This document shows, piece by piece, positions 11,518 through 23,573 of a stretch of 64,000 bases of DNA. This DNA is from Oscheius sp. JU75 (Eukaryota > Nematoda > Chromadorea > Rhabditida > Rhabditidae). Position 1 is the stretch's first letter, and each line of letters opens with the position of its first letter. The DNA is taken from assembly GCA_037178855.1 (NCBI GenBank), contig JASJZC010000007.1, positions 5,704,001 through 5,768,000 of the forward strand, read 5' to 3'. The notes under the pieces were generated by a model. The model was not told the DNA's origin and ran no database searches. It worked only from the letters and a program-made list of their open reading frames with translations. Both the position numbers and the translations under genes were made by a program.

Positions 11518-13729
11518 AGCCTCATGACCTGGAAAAACAGGAGATATCAGTGAGTCTTCAAAATTTGTCAGAATAATTCTCAATGGAGAGCAGGATAGCA
11601 GTGTTTCAGTGAGACGACCAAAAGTTGTAGAGACAAGATAGTGATCATATTGTGTTGATTTAACCAAGATGCCTCATTCTGCCATTTCAATGGACAAAAC
11701 AATTTTGGGAGGGCGGCGAATAACAAATAGCGCATCTACACACCGGATGAGAAGAGATGGCAGCCAGCTAATGAAAGATCGGAAGCTGATTGTGTTGACA
11801 TTCGAAAAGGGTGTTAATAGGCGTAAATGAGACTCAGAAATGAGGCAAGACGGCAATGCACACAGCCGTGACGGGATCCAAAGAAAAGTTTTTATATCTA
11901 AAATTAGAATGAAAGTAACGAACGCCAGGTGGAGACAATGGTCTCGGGACACTGCGCAGCGAGCCATGAACTGCTCGTATGGGTCATTCCAGAAGAGTGC
12001 TTGCATTTCCCTACCCTGTCGGGAGCACAAGCTCACCTTTGCAGCTAATCTTCTCGAAGGAATTATGACCAGAAGAAATAACTGGAGGCATAAACTCTCA
12101 GGACATGTAGTTAGGAGAGCATAACCGTGATAAATTGCCGGACTGAGGGAGTCAAAGTGATAAAATCGCCGTTCCGATTGGGCCATGGCTCGCACACAAA
12201 TCGCCTTTGAGTAGTAACCCTATTACCACCGAGTCGACGCCGCGCAATGCAACTTCTAATATAAATCAGATTGAGACTCCTAAGGACAGACATACACACC
12301 GGGGGCACTTTATATTTATGAGCTAGAGTAAACGCATTTCTTAATATATGGGAAGAGCAAGGATGACGAAGAACTTTTCCAATTGAGAGAGAGCTTTTTC
12401 CGGATTTGAAGCGCTCAGATGAAGAGACTTGACCGTGAAAGCCGATCTCTTGGCAAATAGCTTTTTTGAGAGTGCTGTTATTAATTCTATTGTGGGAGTT
12501 TGGATTGTGGCTGACTAGAGAACCAAAACAATCAAAGGGGTGTTCTTGACGTCGTTTAGGTAGACCGGAAACGCAATAACGCTCTCCAAAAAGGGCATTC
12601 AGCGACGGCCGTGTGGCACAAATCCTCACAACGGCCACGGGTGCCCCAACAACAAAAACGGATTTAATAAACAGGTTGTCTCGCAGAGGCAATGGAATCC
12701 AGCAAGTTTGCTCGGGACTGAATGAGCTATGCAAGCCACGCGAACGGACCGAGTCCATTGAAAAAAGAGCAGGCGAGACAAGATGAATACCCCTGTAACA
12801 GGAGCTTCTCTAAGCTATTGATGCTTACAATTCAGCTGTGAGTTCTTGCAAATTGTTCGCCCAGGGGGATTCTAATGAAAGCCGAGCTGAGATGTACTTG
12901 ACACGCACAGCGCAATCGCCACGCAGAGGCCCATTACGCAAAACCTAGCGTGCTATTAGTCTTTCGTTGTCATCGAAACCGAAGCGGCCGTTTTTTGTAA
13001 AGATAGTCGAGTGGTTGTTTCATATAATGGAGATGAGAGACGTCAAATGATGGAAACATAGTAGGAGGAAATTGAAGACAAAAATTGGGCGGTCTACTCT
13101 CCAGTTTTCTACGAGAATTGACAGATGAAACGAGAAATGGCCGAATGGGAGTGAAGCTTGTTGAGCTACATGAATTTGTTATAAGAGCCGTGACAATCCG
13201 AGAACTAGTACTGAATGAGAAATTTGTGTGAAAAATGAATTTCGGAAGCAATATAACCATTAGTTTGGTTATGGCGTCTTAGCCACGCAATAATATAAAA
13301 ACAGGTAGAAACAATGATGTACTTTTTGCCCTATTGTGCTCGGAAGTCTAGTGCATCGTTGTGTAAAGGCCGACGGCCTGTCAATAAATCCGATCAGGCC
13401 TTCCGAAAACATGTGTTCTCGACAGAACGAGCCTCGACAGGTGTCCAAAGCCCTAGGCGACATAATCGTGGCAGCCGATTATGTTTCAGGTAAACAGGCA
13501 CGATGTCGAGGTCAGGGAAGAGCAGAAAATACGCGAGTCCGGAGAGGCCACGCACTATGACAAATTGCAGACGGGCGCATCACCATCGCTCATTTCATTT
13601 ATTCATAGGAACCACCGAAGATCAAAACAGCCGCCGTTTTTGTTTTGAACTTCAAAAAAAAAAACGGTGTTCAAACAAACATTTTATTACGAGCGAGTTA
13701 CATGAATTATTGCACAGCCGCATGAAATC
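11518..13729. other. Intergenic with two long unassigned minus-strand open frames
   Basis: The minus strand is open for 215 codons at 12111-12758 and for 173 codons at 11674-12195 in an overlapping second frame. The second has hydrophobic stretches (CLHLAFVTFILILDI; SFISWLPSLLIRCVDALFVI). Neither resembles a family I know, and splice sites joining them are not convincing. They may be chance frames, or remains of a membrane protein gene that changed frame. Nothing else is seen here apart from a possible polyadenylation signal for the next gene at 13683-13688. Confidence 0.3.
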
Positions 13730-16700
13730 TTAAACAGAGCTTTCCTCCTCTTTCAGATTTCTGTTTTTCCAATAGATACTCACTTTGTGAGAATAGTATA
13801 AGACCAGCGGCAAGAAGAGAAGGGCATGAACAGTGCCTAGGGACTAGCTGACAAGTCAACGACTTCTTCATACCTGATGAGATCACGAGGATAATTGTTT
13901 TGAAGCATGTCTGCACCACGTAGCTGTCGACAAAAGACAAACTGGAGACACCAAAATAAACAGAGAAGCAGGCCTAAATGGTACTTGCTAGCGTTTGTGT
14001 CTACGTTATCATAGTCAATTCAATTTTCGCAATATAGAAGTGTTATACCTGTGACACTGGCCAACCAACGCTTCCTAACGTTTTGCACAGCCGAGCTTCG
14101 GCAGATCTGTAAATGTTATTTAGTGTCTAATTCAGTATGTTCGTACTTTTTGGACTCTTCCGACTCTTCGGTCATATATGCATATGAAACATGAGCAGCG
14201 AAATCTGAATCGCTCTTGTATTTGACAACAGCTCTGCTCTACCAACAGAAAACCCGACACTCATTGCTATAGTAATCATGGAGGTGGCGTCAAGATTGAC
14301 TCCCCAATAAGTCATAAGGCCTATTACACCCAAGGCTATCGAAGCTGAAAATACTGATTGTCGGCTATTACCGCCTCGTAACAACCTATATTTGCCGCAA
14401 TACATATAGAGCAGAGCGGTTGAGGAATGAACAGTAGAGCGATAGGGATCATAACCGCTGAAACGGATCAACGCAAAAAAAAACTCCTACCAACTGAGAT
14501 GAGAAGGTCTTGCATTGTCTGAGGCCACATTATGTCATACTGGTCGGCAATGTTCCACAATGGAGTGTAGGTGGTTACATTGTAGCTACTGTATTCTCTT
14601 GATAACTTTCTGAATTCCTGCGATATATTAGGTTTGAGAAAAGTCCACCTCAGTTCCTCGGAGCACCTAAAGATATCAATATCTTTGGAGACATTTCGAA
14701 GTCTAGTAGCGAATCGGAAATTAGAAAGTCTGCTGTTATCCGCAGTCCAATGTACATCATATGCCCACTTGTCGTTGGCTAGTAGGAAACCGCGTAGGTT
14801 TTCGAAGAATGACTGAATACCACCTTGTGTTCATTATTAATAAATGCAGACCTCTTCATCAGTTGTCATTTCGTCGAAGCTGAAACCAAAGCCAAGTTCG
14901 TCCAAGTACTTTTCAAAGGCCGTGTACCAAAAAGATGTGCTATTTTTGCCTTGAGAACAGAAAGTTGTCTAAGCTTTTTGTACCGACTTCGAATAATTCA
15001 AACCTCTATTGCATTCAGCAATTTCAAAAACTGACGCCGCTCCGTTAAATTGGCCATATTTGGAGGAGACATTATTGCAACATCCATGTTTAAAAGGTCC
15101 TCCGGAAACAGAGATTGTCTTGTTTCCAGAAATCGTCTTGACAGAGAATTTTTCTGCACGATGTGAATTAACTGAAAGATATCTACCGTAGCAATTCTCA
15201 AAAGTTACATCAAATCCAACGATTAGTTGGGTAATTCCATAATACGTAGCCATGACATATGCAATGTAAGCGAAAAATGCGAAAATGGATAAATCCGTTC
15301 TTATAATGAATGGTCCATAGATGTCTTCAAAAAACCGTTGGTACCACATTCTACTATCCTGAAAAGATGATTGCCTAACAAAACTTGAAGTTTTACCAGC
15401 TGATCACTTTTCTCATTGTTGTTGCTTTCTTCCTTTTCAGCCAGTCCTTGCGAGCCCGTATTCAGAAATACCTTGTAGAGAGGCTCTTTCTCTGCAAAGA
15501 ATGAGTCCAGAGAACAGCTACCAATCATACCTATTTTGTTAAACGCAATGACTTTTTGTCCAGTTACGGCATTTTTGGCTTCTTCTTCCCATCGTGCTTG
15601 CAACGATAGGAAGGCAGTGAAAATAGTCACGCAGTAGATGAAAATGAAGCAAATGGCTGCACAAGAGTAATAACAGAAGTACATTACCTGTGATGAAAGT
15701 TTTTAAATGTTTTTCCGTGTCTTACCGCTGGCAACGGCGCAATCGCTCCAATCATGAAAGCCAGAGAATCCGTAAGAGATGTTATTGAGATTGACACTGC
15801 TGCGTGCCTCATGGTAATCCTCACTCTTTGTTCAAAGGGTAGTTTTCTGTCGGTATCATGCCAAGCTGCCAGCATCAAGAAGGTATCGTCAATTCCGATC
15901 GCTAAAACAATCACTTTTTTAGTTATTCATTCAATCCTCACTCAGGCTCAGAAAGGGCATGACCGTGCACATGTCGACGAACTGAACACCAAAAAGTAAA
16001 AGCAGTCCGGTTGAGGAGATAATTGCCATTAGCGCGGAGACGACCCCAACAACCCCCATCCACGGCTTCGATAGCACCTGAAGAACACCTCAATTTAAGT
16101 GGATCCTGACCTCTTACCCAGTCTACTAATGGAATCTTTGAATCGGGGTTCAAATTCAGAGCTAGTTGCAAAGATGGTGGCGCCTCGACCCACTTGATAA
16201 TAAAAGTGCACAAAATGGAAAAGACGATTAAGACGGAAAATGTGAACGAAAACCTGGAAAGCAACTAAAATTAAGTTTTGGTGAGACCCACATGGGAGTG
16301 ATCCTTTTGTTTTCTTTTCCCAGCTCCAGATCAAACGTATCGGAATGAAAATAGAAGACGTCTAGAAGATTCCCTGGGAGCTGTTTCAATTCAATCGCTT
16401 TGGCTACAGAATTCTCGTACAGTCTGAAAACGTTTTGATCTACCTAAATATGAAAACTAACGATCCAAGATGATTCCATCTGCTATTTGAATTTTTCAAC
16501 TGATACAGGAGCAACCAAGTAGATGCTGACTCAATATAGCTGTTTGAATTCAACCTCACATTGCCCAGAGATTTTGACAAATCCACAGGCTCTGTCACAA
16601 ACTGGGAACGGAAATATGGGTAGGTGATGTTGAATGAAGACTGGAAATATGGTGGTATACTGTTGAAATCGTTTTTACCTGATGCTTGTTGGCGAACACT

Positions 16701-17374
16701 TTGGCTATTAGCTTGACATGGGTGTTGCTAAAGCATTCATTCTGAAAAATTTCGTTTCAGAATACAACCTTGTTCACCTGAAAGGTAAGACAAACATCCG
16801 AGTAAGAAAATGTCAAGTTGTTGGGTGTGGAGAATCGAGTAGTGGCAACCCAGTCAAGAATCTACAAGTTTTGTTCATTTGGCAAACGAGAACCGAACCT
16901 CAAGAACTTCGTTCGAATGTTCAGGTCTTAATATGCTTCCGCCATCTTTTGATTGAATTATGAGGTACAGACCTCTTCTTCGAGTAACGTCTTTTCCTAA
17001 GAAACGCATCTTCCCATCCTAAAAGTTCAAAAACCTGGGTAGAAATGCTCGTCATCATTTGACCAGTTTTCGATAAGTACAGCCTCTTCCGCTTTCCATT
17101 TAGCATCAAGAGGAGAGTAAAGATATCTGAGATGGCTGTTTGTCTGAACTTTGATGTTTTACCTGACGCCACGAACAATTTGGAAATCGAGTAGTATGCC
17201 ACTTGACAATACAATCGTCAAAATAGTCGGCATGATGATAAATGGCCAAGGATATCTATAGAATATTATATTGCTTAAAAAGTTTTACCTGCAGACGATA
17301 ACTGAATATTTTTCCATGACATCTGCCCATATTCCTTCTAAAGGAGCCGCTTTCCACCATCGCCGCCAAAACAT
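13730..17374 (-). CDS. Patched-related (PTR) membrane protein with sterol-sensing-type domain
   Basis: A multi-exon gene of roughly 900 residues. It starts MFWRRWWKAAPLEGIWADVM at 17374, 9 nt after a TTTACAG acceptor, and continues into helix 1 (YPWPFIIMPTILTIVL). Hallmarks in order are PLDAKWKAEEAV, FYPGKDVTRRRGLYLI, the RND/SSD segment VLAIGIDDTFLMLAAWHDTD near 15850, SITSLTDSLAFMIGAI, and a second transporter half (ALGVIGLMTYWGVNLDATSM, then SVGFSVDFAAHVSYAYMTEE near 14200). Next come TLGSVGWPVSQ and ACFSVYFGVSSLSFVDSYVV; the C-terminus is GTVHALLFLPLVLYYSHKVS followed by a short cytoplasmic tail. Nematode PTR proteins are RND-type pumps of apical membranes, needed for cuticle, moulting and sterol or lipid handling. 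Most introns are about 36-50 nt. The first intron boundary is uncertain. Which PTR paralogue this is cannot be said. Confidence 0.9.
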
Positions 17375-17934
17375 TAACTGCTGTAAAGGATTGCAGGTTA
17401 AGTCGTTCCAGTGAGCGAAAGCAAAAAGGAGGTCGTTCAACTGAGAACAAAAAGGATGAGACTTCGTCTTGTCTCTGACGGTTCTAACCTCAAAGTGGAA
17501 CTAATTACGTATTTCTTTCGCCAATTTTTTCCGTCTGGTCAAGTTGTCATTCGAAGACCGGTCATTTGCAGACATGGAGTTCGTGTGAAAATTGCGCTAG
17601 CCAAATTAGCCGATCCGGGGTTCGAAGGACATGACGTGCTATCCAGTTCAAAGGAATCGGAAGATGAATAATTGGTCATTAAATAACTTGTTTATTCTGT
17701 AAGTGTTCTGAAAGTGATTCATTTTTTTTCCGAAACGACTACTTAACAAGAGTCAGTCTGTGTCTGCATTTTCTGTTTCGTCTCAACTGTTATTGTGGCC
17801 TCTTTCTAACCCGTCAAAACCGGGAAGGGCAAAAAGTGTTGTCTCATCGCATTGGCACAAATCCTCACCCGAGGGCATACCACAAAAGAGTCTAATCCTC
17901 TATGCGAACTATGAGGTTCCGGTTTCCTTCTTGG
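17375..17934. other. Intergenic between divergent genes
   Basis: Upstream region shared by the PTR gene and the secreted-protein gene at 18003. A plus-strand frame of 86 codons (17411-17671) ends in an acidic tail (SSSKESEDE), but I find no family or splice support. Confidence 0.4.
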
Positions 17935-17941
17935 TATAAAA
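17935..17941 (+). promoter_or_regulatory. TATA box of the secreted-protein gene at 18003
   Basis: TATAAAA in the context TTGGTATAAAAGCAGAG, 62 bp before the chosen ATG. Initiation would fall near 17965. The ATG at 17958 would then be upstream of, or at, the mRNA end, supporting the ATG at 18003. Confidence 0.7.
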
Positions 17942-18002
17942 GCAGAGTCACTGAGCCATGGATATCAGCAGCAGCTTCTTCAGCTTCTCAAGACACTCGA
18001 AA

Positions 18003-18793
18003 ATGGTTTTCTTCCTTCTCGCTTTAGTAGGTACAGCCGCCGCCGGCTATGCCAACCCTCCCAATATTGCACCGGCCTATTCCGCCTACGGTTCTTCCTA
18101 TCCGACGCCGTACAACAATTATCCAACACCGGGATACAACATCCCTTCTGCTTATACAAGTAGCTAGAGTTTAAGTTTAAACTTCATTCTAGTTACAGGT
18201 GCTCCTGTTATTGCTCCCTTCAGTATCAATCCGATGTTCAGCGGAGCCGGAGCCTACAACAGCGGGTATCAGACAGCACCTATGGGAGGCTACAATGTTC
18301 CTCCTCCACCGCCAATTCCTGGATACGGCGTTGCTCCCAACTATCCTACTCCTTTCAGTAAGCCAATTCCGGGGGTTTTATTCTTGTTTTTTTCAGAAAA
18401 CAGCTACCAAACTGGCTACAATAGCTACAATCAGGGTGGGTACAACAACGTACCTTACAACAATGGACCTCTGAATCCCAATGGTCCAATTTTTCCTACT
18501 GGAGGACCTGTTTTGCCTACAGGAGGGCCGATTCTTCCTAACGGTGGGCCAATCTCTTCTTCTGATCTTGTGAGAACTCTCACTGGAAACGAATCCCGTC
18601 AGTCTGCTGTATCAATGTAAAAACCAACATTTCAGCTGCTCTGAACCCAGCCGGTGTCCTTCCCGCATTCAGCGGTGACCCATGGGCCAGCATTGGCACT
18701 CCTATGCTTCGAGGAGCTCCTACAAAGCAGCTTAACAACTCCACCATTATCGATGAAATCGAGGAATCCAAGAAAAGAGCCAGGCGAGGTTAA
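18003..18793 (+). CDS. Secreted Pro/Tyr/Gly-rich protein (YAP-type family)
   Basis: Four exons (18003-18159, 18199-18357, 18397-18597, 18636-18793) with 38-39-nt introns give about 225 residues. A signal peptide (MVFFLLALVGTAAAG) is followed by YANPPNIAPAYSAYGSSYPT, several Tyr-Asn-Gly runs, then four tandem GP-I/V-(F/L)PTGG-like units (GPIFPTGGPVLPTGGPIL). The C-terminal part is less repetitive and ends in charged IIDEIEESKKRARRG. No cysteines were seen. The opening motif is shared with the genes at 20370-21171 and 52115-52728. The strong TATA promoter and composition suggest a bulk secreted product such as cuticle, pharyngeal lining or gland material, but that is inference. Confidence 0.8.
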
Positions 18794-18864
18794 TCGCATT
18801 ACATCTCCTTTTTTTCAACAGTGACTGTATATAAGTCTTCATCGAGGTAGGAATAAATGATTCA

Positions 18865-19522
18865 TTAAAATTGAAATTGATCAACATCGCGGACAACAGT
18901 GGAACGCGGGGTAAAGCGGGAGTCATATTGAAGCTGGACATACCAATAAAGACGGCGACTGCACATCAATTCATAGGTCTTGAAAACAAGTATAACAACA
19001 ACAAAGAAGAGTAGAGGCTGAAATTTGCCTCTTGAGCGTCATTGTGCTAGTTTTTACCTTTTCCAGTGACTTTCCTCCAAAAGCTGATTGAGTCAGCAGA
19101 ACACAGATGTACGCTCCGGAAGCCAAAACATCCAGAACTGTTGTGAAAAGGAATGGCAGTAAAACACGGTACTTCGTGGTCTGGATAGCAATCTAAAACC
19201 ATGTTCAAACAACTAATTTCTCTTACCAGGGCAAGGATATCACTGAAAAGATGCCAGATAATGTAAGTTAGCAGAGGTCCGCTAGTAGTGCACAGTCTGT
19301 GTTCCATCAGTCTTCGTTCTGTACTGAATGGCTCCATGACCGAGACATTGTACGAGTTGCAGACCATCAAAGGTTGCTCTAAGTCTAAACGAACTTTCAA
19401 AAAGAAAAGGGTTATGGCTTACTTGTGAAATATGAAAGCAGTATGGCAGTAATTTCTGCAGCACACATGACTGTGACTGCGATAGTGACATGACAGCATA
19501 TGCTTCGATACTCCAGATCCAT
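18865..19522 (-). CDS. Four-transmembrane protein, LAPTM-like
   Basis: Starts MDLEYRSICCHVTIAVTVMC at 19522, directly after a TCTCTTTAG acceptor, and ends VVRDVDQFQF at 18865. About 175 residues carry four hydrophobic helices: CHVTIAVTVMCAAEITAILL, LLTYIIWHLFSDILALIAI, LLPFLFTTVLDVLASGAYIC and PLLFFVVVILVFKTYEL, with a short charged C-terminal tail. The arrangement, with a CCH near the N-terminus and a soluble loop between helices 1 and 2, resembles nematode LAPTM/DUF7027-type endosomal or lysosomal proteins. This is a topology match rather than a motif match. The intron after residue 33 is short (about 29 nt) and its edges are uncertain. The gene converges tail to tail on the plus-strand gene ending at 18793. 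Confidence 0.65.
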
Positions 19523-20369
19523 CCTAAAGAGACATTAAGTTAAGAAAATGTACGATGCGTCGGAGTAACAAGGCAGTGCGAGTAAGAAAAAGAGAGTGCC
19601 TCACTGACGAAAAGCTATTCGTGAAGGATTATCGTTCAATTTCCTTCAAGGGTGAGTGTGAGAGGCAGCAAATCAGACGGCTCTTCTGGGGAGGGAGTCA
19701 TTCACAAGTATTTTGATTCCCACTCTTTAGCTGACGTCAATTATACCTTATCGCGCCAGATTTTAGGGCAAAAAGGTAATTGCAACGTCTACTGCTTCCG
19801 TCAAGAAAATATGGGGGTGCAATGCACACGAAGGGAAATCTGACTGCGGCGAGAACACTTGACAGGAAATGAGTCCCTTGCTCCAGTATCAATTGTGCAT
19901 TTAGATTGCATGAGCTTTTTTAAAGTAGAAGATCTCGGCTTGGGAAAGCTGTTTTGGTCGATTTGGAGTACTCACCAAATGCCCAGTTGTATTTTTGGGA
20001 GAACAAAGGGAAGCCGCCGGAGTCGCACAGCCATCTCTTAGACAGAGACAAACGACTAACGCAATTATTGCTTCTAAGTCATAAGCAACTGCAACTCTGT
20101 TGCCTTATTTTGGAGCCGTGATCTAATCTCCCCCAATTTCTCAAACTCACCATACTGCAACGCGAGGATTCCGTCTAGGTTGCGGCGTCGGCACAGACAT
20201 TCTGGCCAACCCAGGGGACTTCATAACACATTCCAATAACGCAATTACATTGCATCCCTTCTTTGAAATACGTGTCCTTCTCTGTTTCCCAAGATAATTG
20301 CGTTCAGAACACTCTTTATATACGGCTGATTCATACATACAGAAATAGTGTTGGTTTCTTGAAAGAAAT
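19523..20369. other. Intergenic, no gene recognised
   Basis: Contains the upstream region of the four-helix protein gene and the 3' side of the next minus-strand gene. Short plus-strand frames (19652-20041) show no splice pattern or family. Confidence 0.4.
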
Positions 20370-21171
20370 TCAAGCCTTCGGGACACTTTGAGTCCTAACT
20401 CCGCGAGCAGTGTTGATATTGAAGCCCTCCCACTCCTCCTGTCTCTCCAATGCAGGTTCAGAAACCACATTTGTTTGAGTGAATCCGCTGTTTAGTCCAA
20501 TGGGCTGGACTGCAGAAGGACGTTGTAGAAGATCTGGGGTTTCATTGAACAGCTCTCTTGTGAAAACATACTAGTCTGAACATTTCTTCCGTTTTGCGAT
20601 TGGTAGTTGCCATAAGAGGAAGCCGATCCATAACCAGAAGACGGAGCTCCGTAAGCAGAAGAAGCAGGAGCAATCTGAGGTGGTGGAGCTGAAAAATACT
20701 GTTTCAGAAAGCCAAAATGACCAACCATATCCTTGCTGGCTGAGCGCCTGCGGGTTTGTTACAGTCACTTGCTGTGAGAATCCAACGGGCTGGTTTACTG
20801 GAACGGAAACACCAAGAGGCTGTTGGACAAACGAGGGAACAGGAGGAGGAACTGGAGGTGGGATAGAAATGCTTGCGGGCTGAGCTCCAGTGGCAGACGA
20901 AGAGCCGGATACCGAAGGCAGAAGAGACGCAATACCTATGGAAATAAATTTGAGCTGCACTGCATCGAAACAAACCATAGTTCTCGATGTCAACAGTTTG
21001 GAAAGGCTGAGCGGCATGGGGTGCCCCTTGTCCTTGTCCCGAAGAAGGGTAGCTTCCATAGGGACTGCCATATGTACTCGGTGCTGGAGTAACAACCGGT
21101 AGCGGAGCATAGTTTGCTACAGCTGACACGGCAGCAAAAAATAGAAAGAGAGAAGAGAAGGTGCGAAGCAT
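20370..21171 (-). CDS. Secreted Pro/Tyr/Gln-rich protein (YAP-type family)
   Basis: Four exons (20976-21171, 20726-20935, 20572-20688, 20370-20533) with introns of 40, 37 and 38 nt in consistent phase give about 228 residues. The signal peptide (MLRTFSSLFLFFAAVSAVA) is followed by NYAPLPVVTPAPSTYGSPYG, then a Pro-rich middle (SISIPPPVPPPVPSFVQQPL), a Gln/Val-rich stretch and YGSASSYGNYQSQNGRN. The C-terminus is non-repetitive (ALERQEEWEGFNIN ... TQSVPKA). No cysteines. A TATA box lies 31 bp upstream. The opening motif matches the secreted genes at 18003 and 52115, so these three look like dispersed paralogues. Molecular role unknown; a matrix or gland protein is the likeliest guess. Confidence 0.8.
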
Positions 21172-21201
21172 GGTTGATATAATTCTTCATCCGACACATG
21201 C

Positions 21202-21208
21202 CTTTATA
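21202..21208 (-). promoter_or_regulatory. TATA box of the secreted-protein gene starting at 21171
   Basis: Minus strand reads GCTATAAAGGCATG, placing TATAAAG 31 bp before the ATG. The leader would therefore be very short. Confidence 0.65.
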
Positions 21209-21489
21209 GCTGTTGAAAAAACTAGTAACACGTTTTACCACAACAAGATGAATAGGATAAGTCTGCGTCAAAATGCAGCAAAACGCGTCGTGCGGAAATC
21301 CCTTCGAAAAGCTGCTGAAATTTACTGTCTGTCAAGCAAAAAGTTTATAACTTTTATTTTGAGCATTTACTCTGAAAAAAGGATATGTGTAAAGGGATTT
21401 GTTCTCCCACAGGGAGACCATTGAATGGCACTATCACAATTTAGTCACAGTCCGTATCGGTTGGCAATTTCAGAAGGTCAAGTTGATCA
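21209..21489. other. Intergenic
   Basis: Nothing recognised apart from the upstream region of the preceding gene and the 3' end of the next. Confidence 0.4.
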
Positions 21490-23117
21490 TCAAACAAAAT
21501 ATAAAATAGAAAGCACAGTTATGAGGGAAAAATTGAATAGAGCACTACTCGCAGTGCCTTCATCACGATTGCACAAGTTTCCTTGACAGGCGCAAAGAAT
21601 TTCTTCATACTCCTTATGCATCCACTTTTTCGTGCAGCCTAGTTGAACCTAAACCAATATGAGAGCCGAGTATAACTAAAATCATACCATGGTACTGTCC
21701 GTAACATTGATGCAGCCTTGTTTTTCTGATACAGAGCTAAACGAAGTTCCTCGTCCTGGTATTGAGCTGAAGTGTCTTTGCGCAACAAATGTGCAGAAGT
21801 GCCCTTAAGTGGGCTACGCGTTTTGGATACAGTTTGTTTCTTACCAGTGCATCTGTTCGACTTACAGGATGAAGTAGAAGCTGTATGGTCGTGAGTGTTC
21901 ACGTCGCAATTTACGCAAGTATGGAAGCTCAACGAAGGCTCACTGCTGGAAGATAGTCAATGAAAGGAGAACATCCAACTCACTTCAAGGATCTAGATTT
22001 CAAGACACCAGTATGACTCATGTGAAAAGCAAGATGATTTGTCTTTGTGTAGCTGTTGCACATGTGCGAGGCACAAATGCAGTGTTTTCGGTTCACACCT
22101 TGATTTCTAAAGAACTTTTTAAAGAACAAGCAAAATGATGACAAACCTCGAAAGTGAGACACAGATCTTATTTCTGAAAGGCAGAAGCTCCGGTCCTTTG
22201 TGGAAAAAAGGGAGCGAGGGAGGTCCATATCCACAACCGGAGGCATGTCTTCCGGTTGACGAATCTTCGTAACACCTTAAATTGAAGCTCAGATATAAGA
22301 GAGAGCTATTTACCATTGTCCAACGCAAGTATTGGAACAATCCGGATTTTTATCCGTACATTTTCGGCAAGTAACGTTCCTGGTTGCATAATGCTTCAGG
22401 GATATCCTGTCATTGCAGAATGTTCCTTTAATATATTCATTAGTTAAAATCTTGAATCTCCCCACCATTGCAAACACAGAGAATGTGATCATTGAAGTGG
22501 TCGTATTCGCAGCCCGGAAACGTTCTTGGGGATCTTCGTAAGCAGCCTTTTGTTATTCGGAAGACGCCATTCTCTTCCGTTGGCTTTTTCTCGATGAAGC
22601 ACTGATTGGAGGGACAAGATCCCATCTGAACATGTTTGTTATTACTCTCCAGCCACTATTCTAATTAGTCGGAATGCTTGCACCCATCAGGAGACAAAAG
22701 GCTTTCACGCATCATTGAACTTCCTGTAGCGTAAACACTTGAAACAAAAGAACTATTAGTTTGTTTTTTAAATACTCTTTCTGCCATGTCCACCCATATT
22801 CCTCGTCAAGAATGACCTCCCAAAGGCATCTCTCAGAAAGGATGCTCATATGGTCAGCTATGCATCAAACGAGGGGTCGTTATTGTCAGCCGTTTGGCAG
22901 TATAGGGCAAAATGAAAAAGCGAAAGAGCACACTGGACCTAGAGGCAACAAAGAGCCCAAATTAGGCGGATGTCTTCTCGAGAAACGTTTCGAGTGCTCC
23001 CGAACTGACCTGACAATTGCAATGTTCACTGTGACATGTGCCGGAGCATGAATAGCATCGTCCTTCGGCAGAAATTAGAATGAGAATATTGAGCAAGAGA
23101 ACAGCTTGTCGGATCAT
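21490..23117 (-). CDS. Cys-rich GPI-anchored protein with several ET/Ly-6-like modules
   Basis: Begins MIRQAVLLLNILILISAEGR (signal peptide) at 23117 and enters a Cys-rich segment, CYSCSGTCHSEHCNC. Later exons carry further modules: CPSNQCFIEKK ... GCLRRSPRTFPGCEYDHFND then ILCVCNGG; CRKCTDKNPDCSNTCVGQW; GVNRKHCICASHMCNSY; CVNCDVNT ... SSCKSNRC; and GCTKKWMHKEYEEILCACQ then GNLCN. The last exon ends in a hydrophobic tail (SALFNFSLITVLSILYFV), which fits a GPI signal. The repeated start (C-x2-C) and end (C-x-C...CN) match nematode ET modules, a three-finger-like extracellular fold of uncertain function. At least three modules seem present, more than in most single-module members. Exons are about 100-250 nt with small introns; I did not fix every boundary. 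The upstream context is intergenic. Confidence 0.7.
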
Positions 23118-23222
23118 CTCTCAACATACATCTGCTGAAAGATTTGAGTGATTGTGGTAGCAGAAGAACACCGGATGAGTAAAGGGAGAACACGAACAGC
23201 TGACCGCAAAATGCCATTAAAC

Positions 23223-23573
23223 TCATTCAGTTGGTGGCGGAAAAGGGCCATAGCTACACGCTAAATAAATCAGATTGTGGGAAGGAGCAGAGACGACTGG
23301 TGCCTTACAGCAGCGGCACCTGTCGGCTCTACCCTCGACCCGGTCTCCATAAACAGAAGGCGCAACATCGGACAGACACTGAGGAAGAAAGATCAACCTT
23401 GTGAGTAAGAGTATGTTCGGAAAACTCTCAGTCTTGAACACATTCTTGTAGATTGCAACAGGAGGTGTAGGAACCGTGATTAATGAAGAGCCACTGGTCC
23501 TCGAGGCAGCGGCAGAAGAAATGTGATAAATGAAGAAAGTGATAGGGATATATGCGGCATTACAACGCGTCAT
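23223..23573 (-). CDS. Small secreted protein, hypothetical
   Basis: A frame of 116 codons beginning MTRCNAAYIPITFFIYHISS, weakly signal-peptide-like, and ending SYGPFPPPTE. The second half has CRCCKAP and two more cysteines. A possible 63-nt intron in the middle (GTGTTCAAG ... TTCCTCAG) would remove a hydrophobic patch and keep frame, giving a 95-residue protein. No family recognised. It could be chance, but the signal start, the cysteines and the in-phase intron together make a small secreted protein plausible. Confidence 0.35.
   Translation of the reverse strand: MTRCNAAYIPITFFIYHISSAAASRTSGSSLITVPTPPVAIYKNVFKTESFPNILLLTRLIFLPQCLSDVAPSVYGDRVEGRADRCRCCKAPVVSAPSHNLIYLACSYGPFPPPTE

Noticed and set aside
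20492..20728. Reading through to a stop after SSPLD in the secreted gene at 20370-21171
   Set aside because: A 38-nt intron with good donor and acceptor (20534-20571) keeps phase and leads to a longer coherent C-terminus, so the read-through end was dropped.
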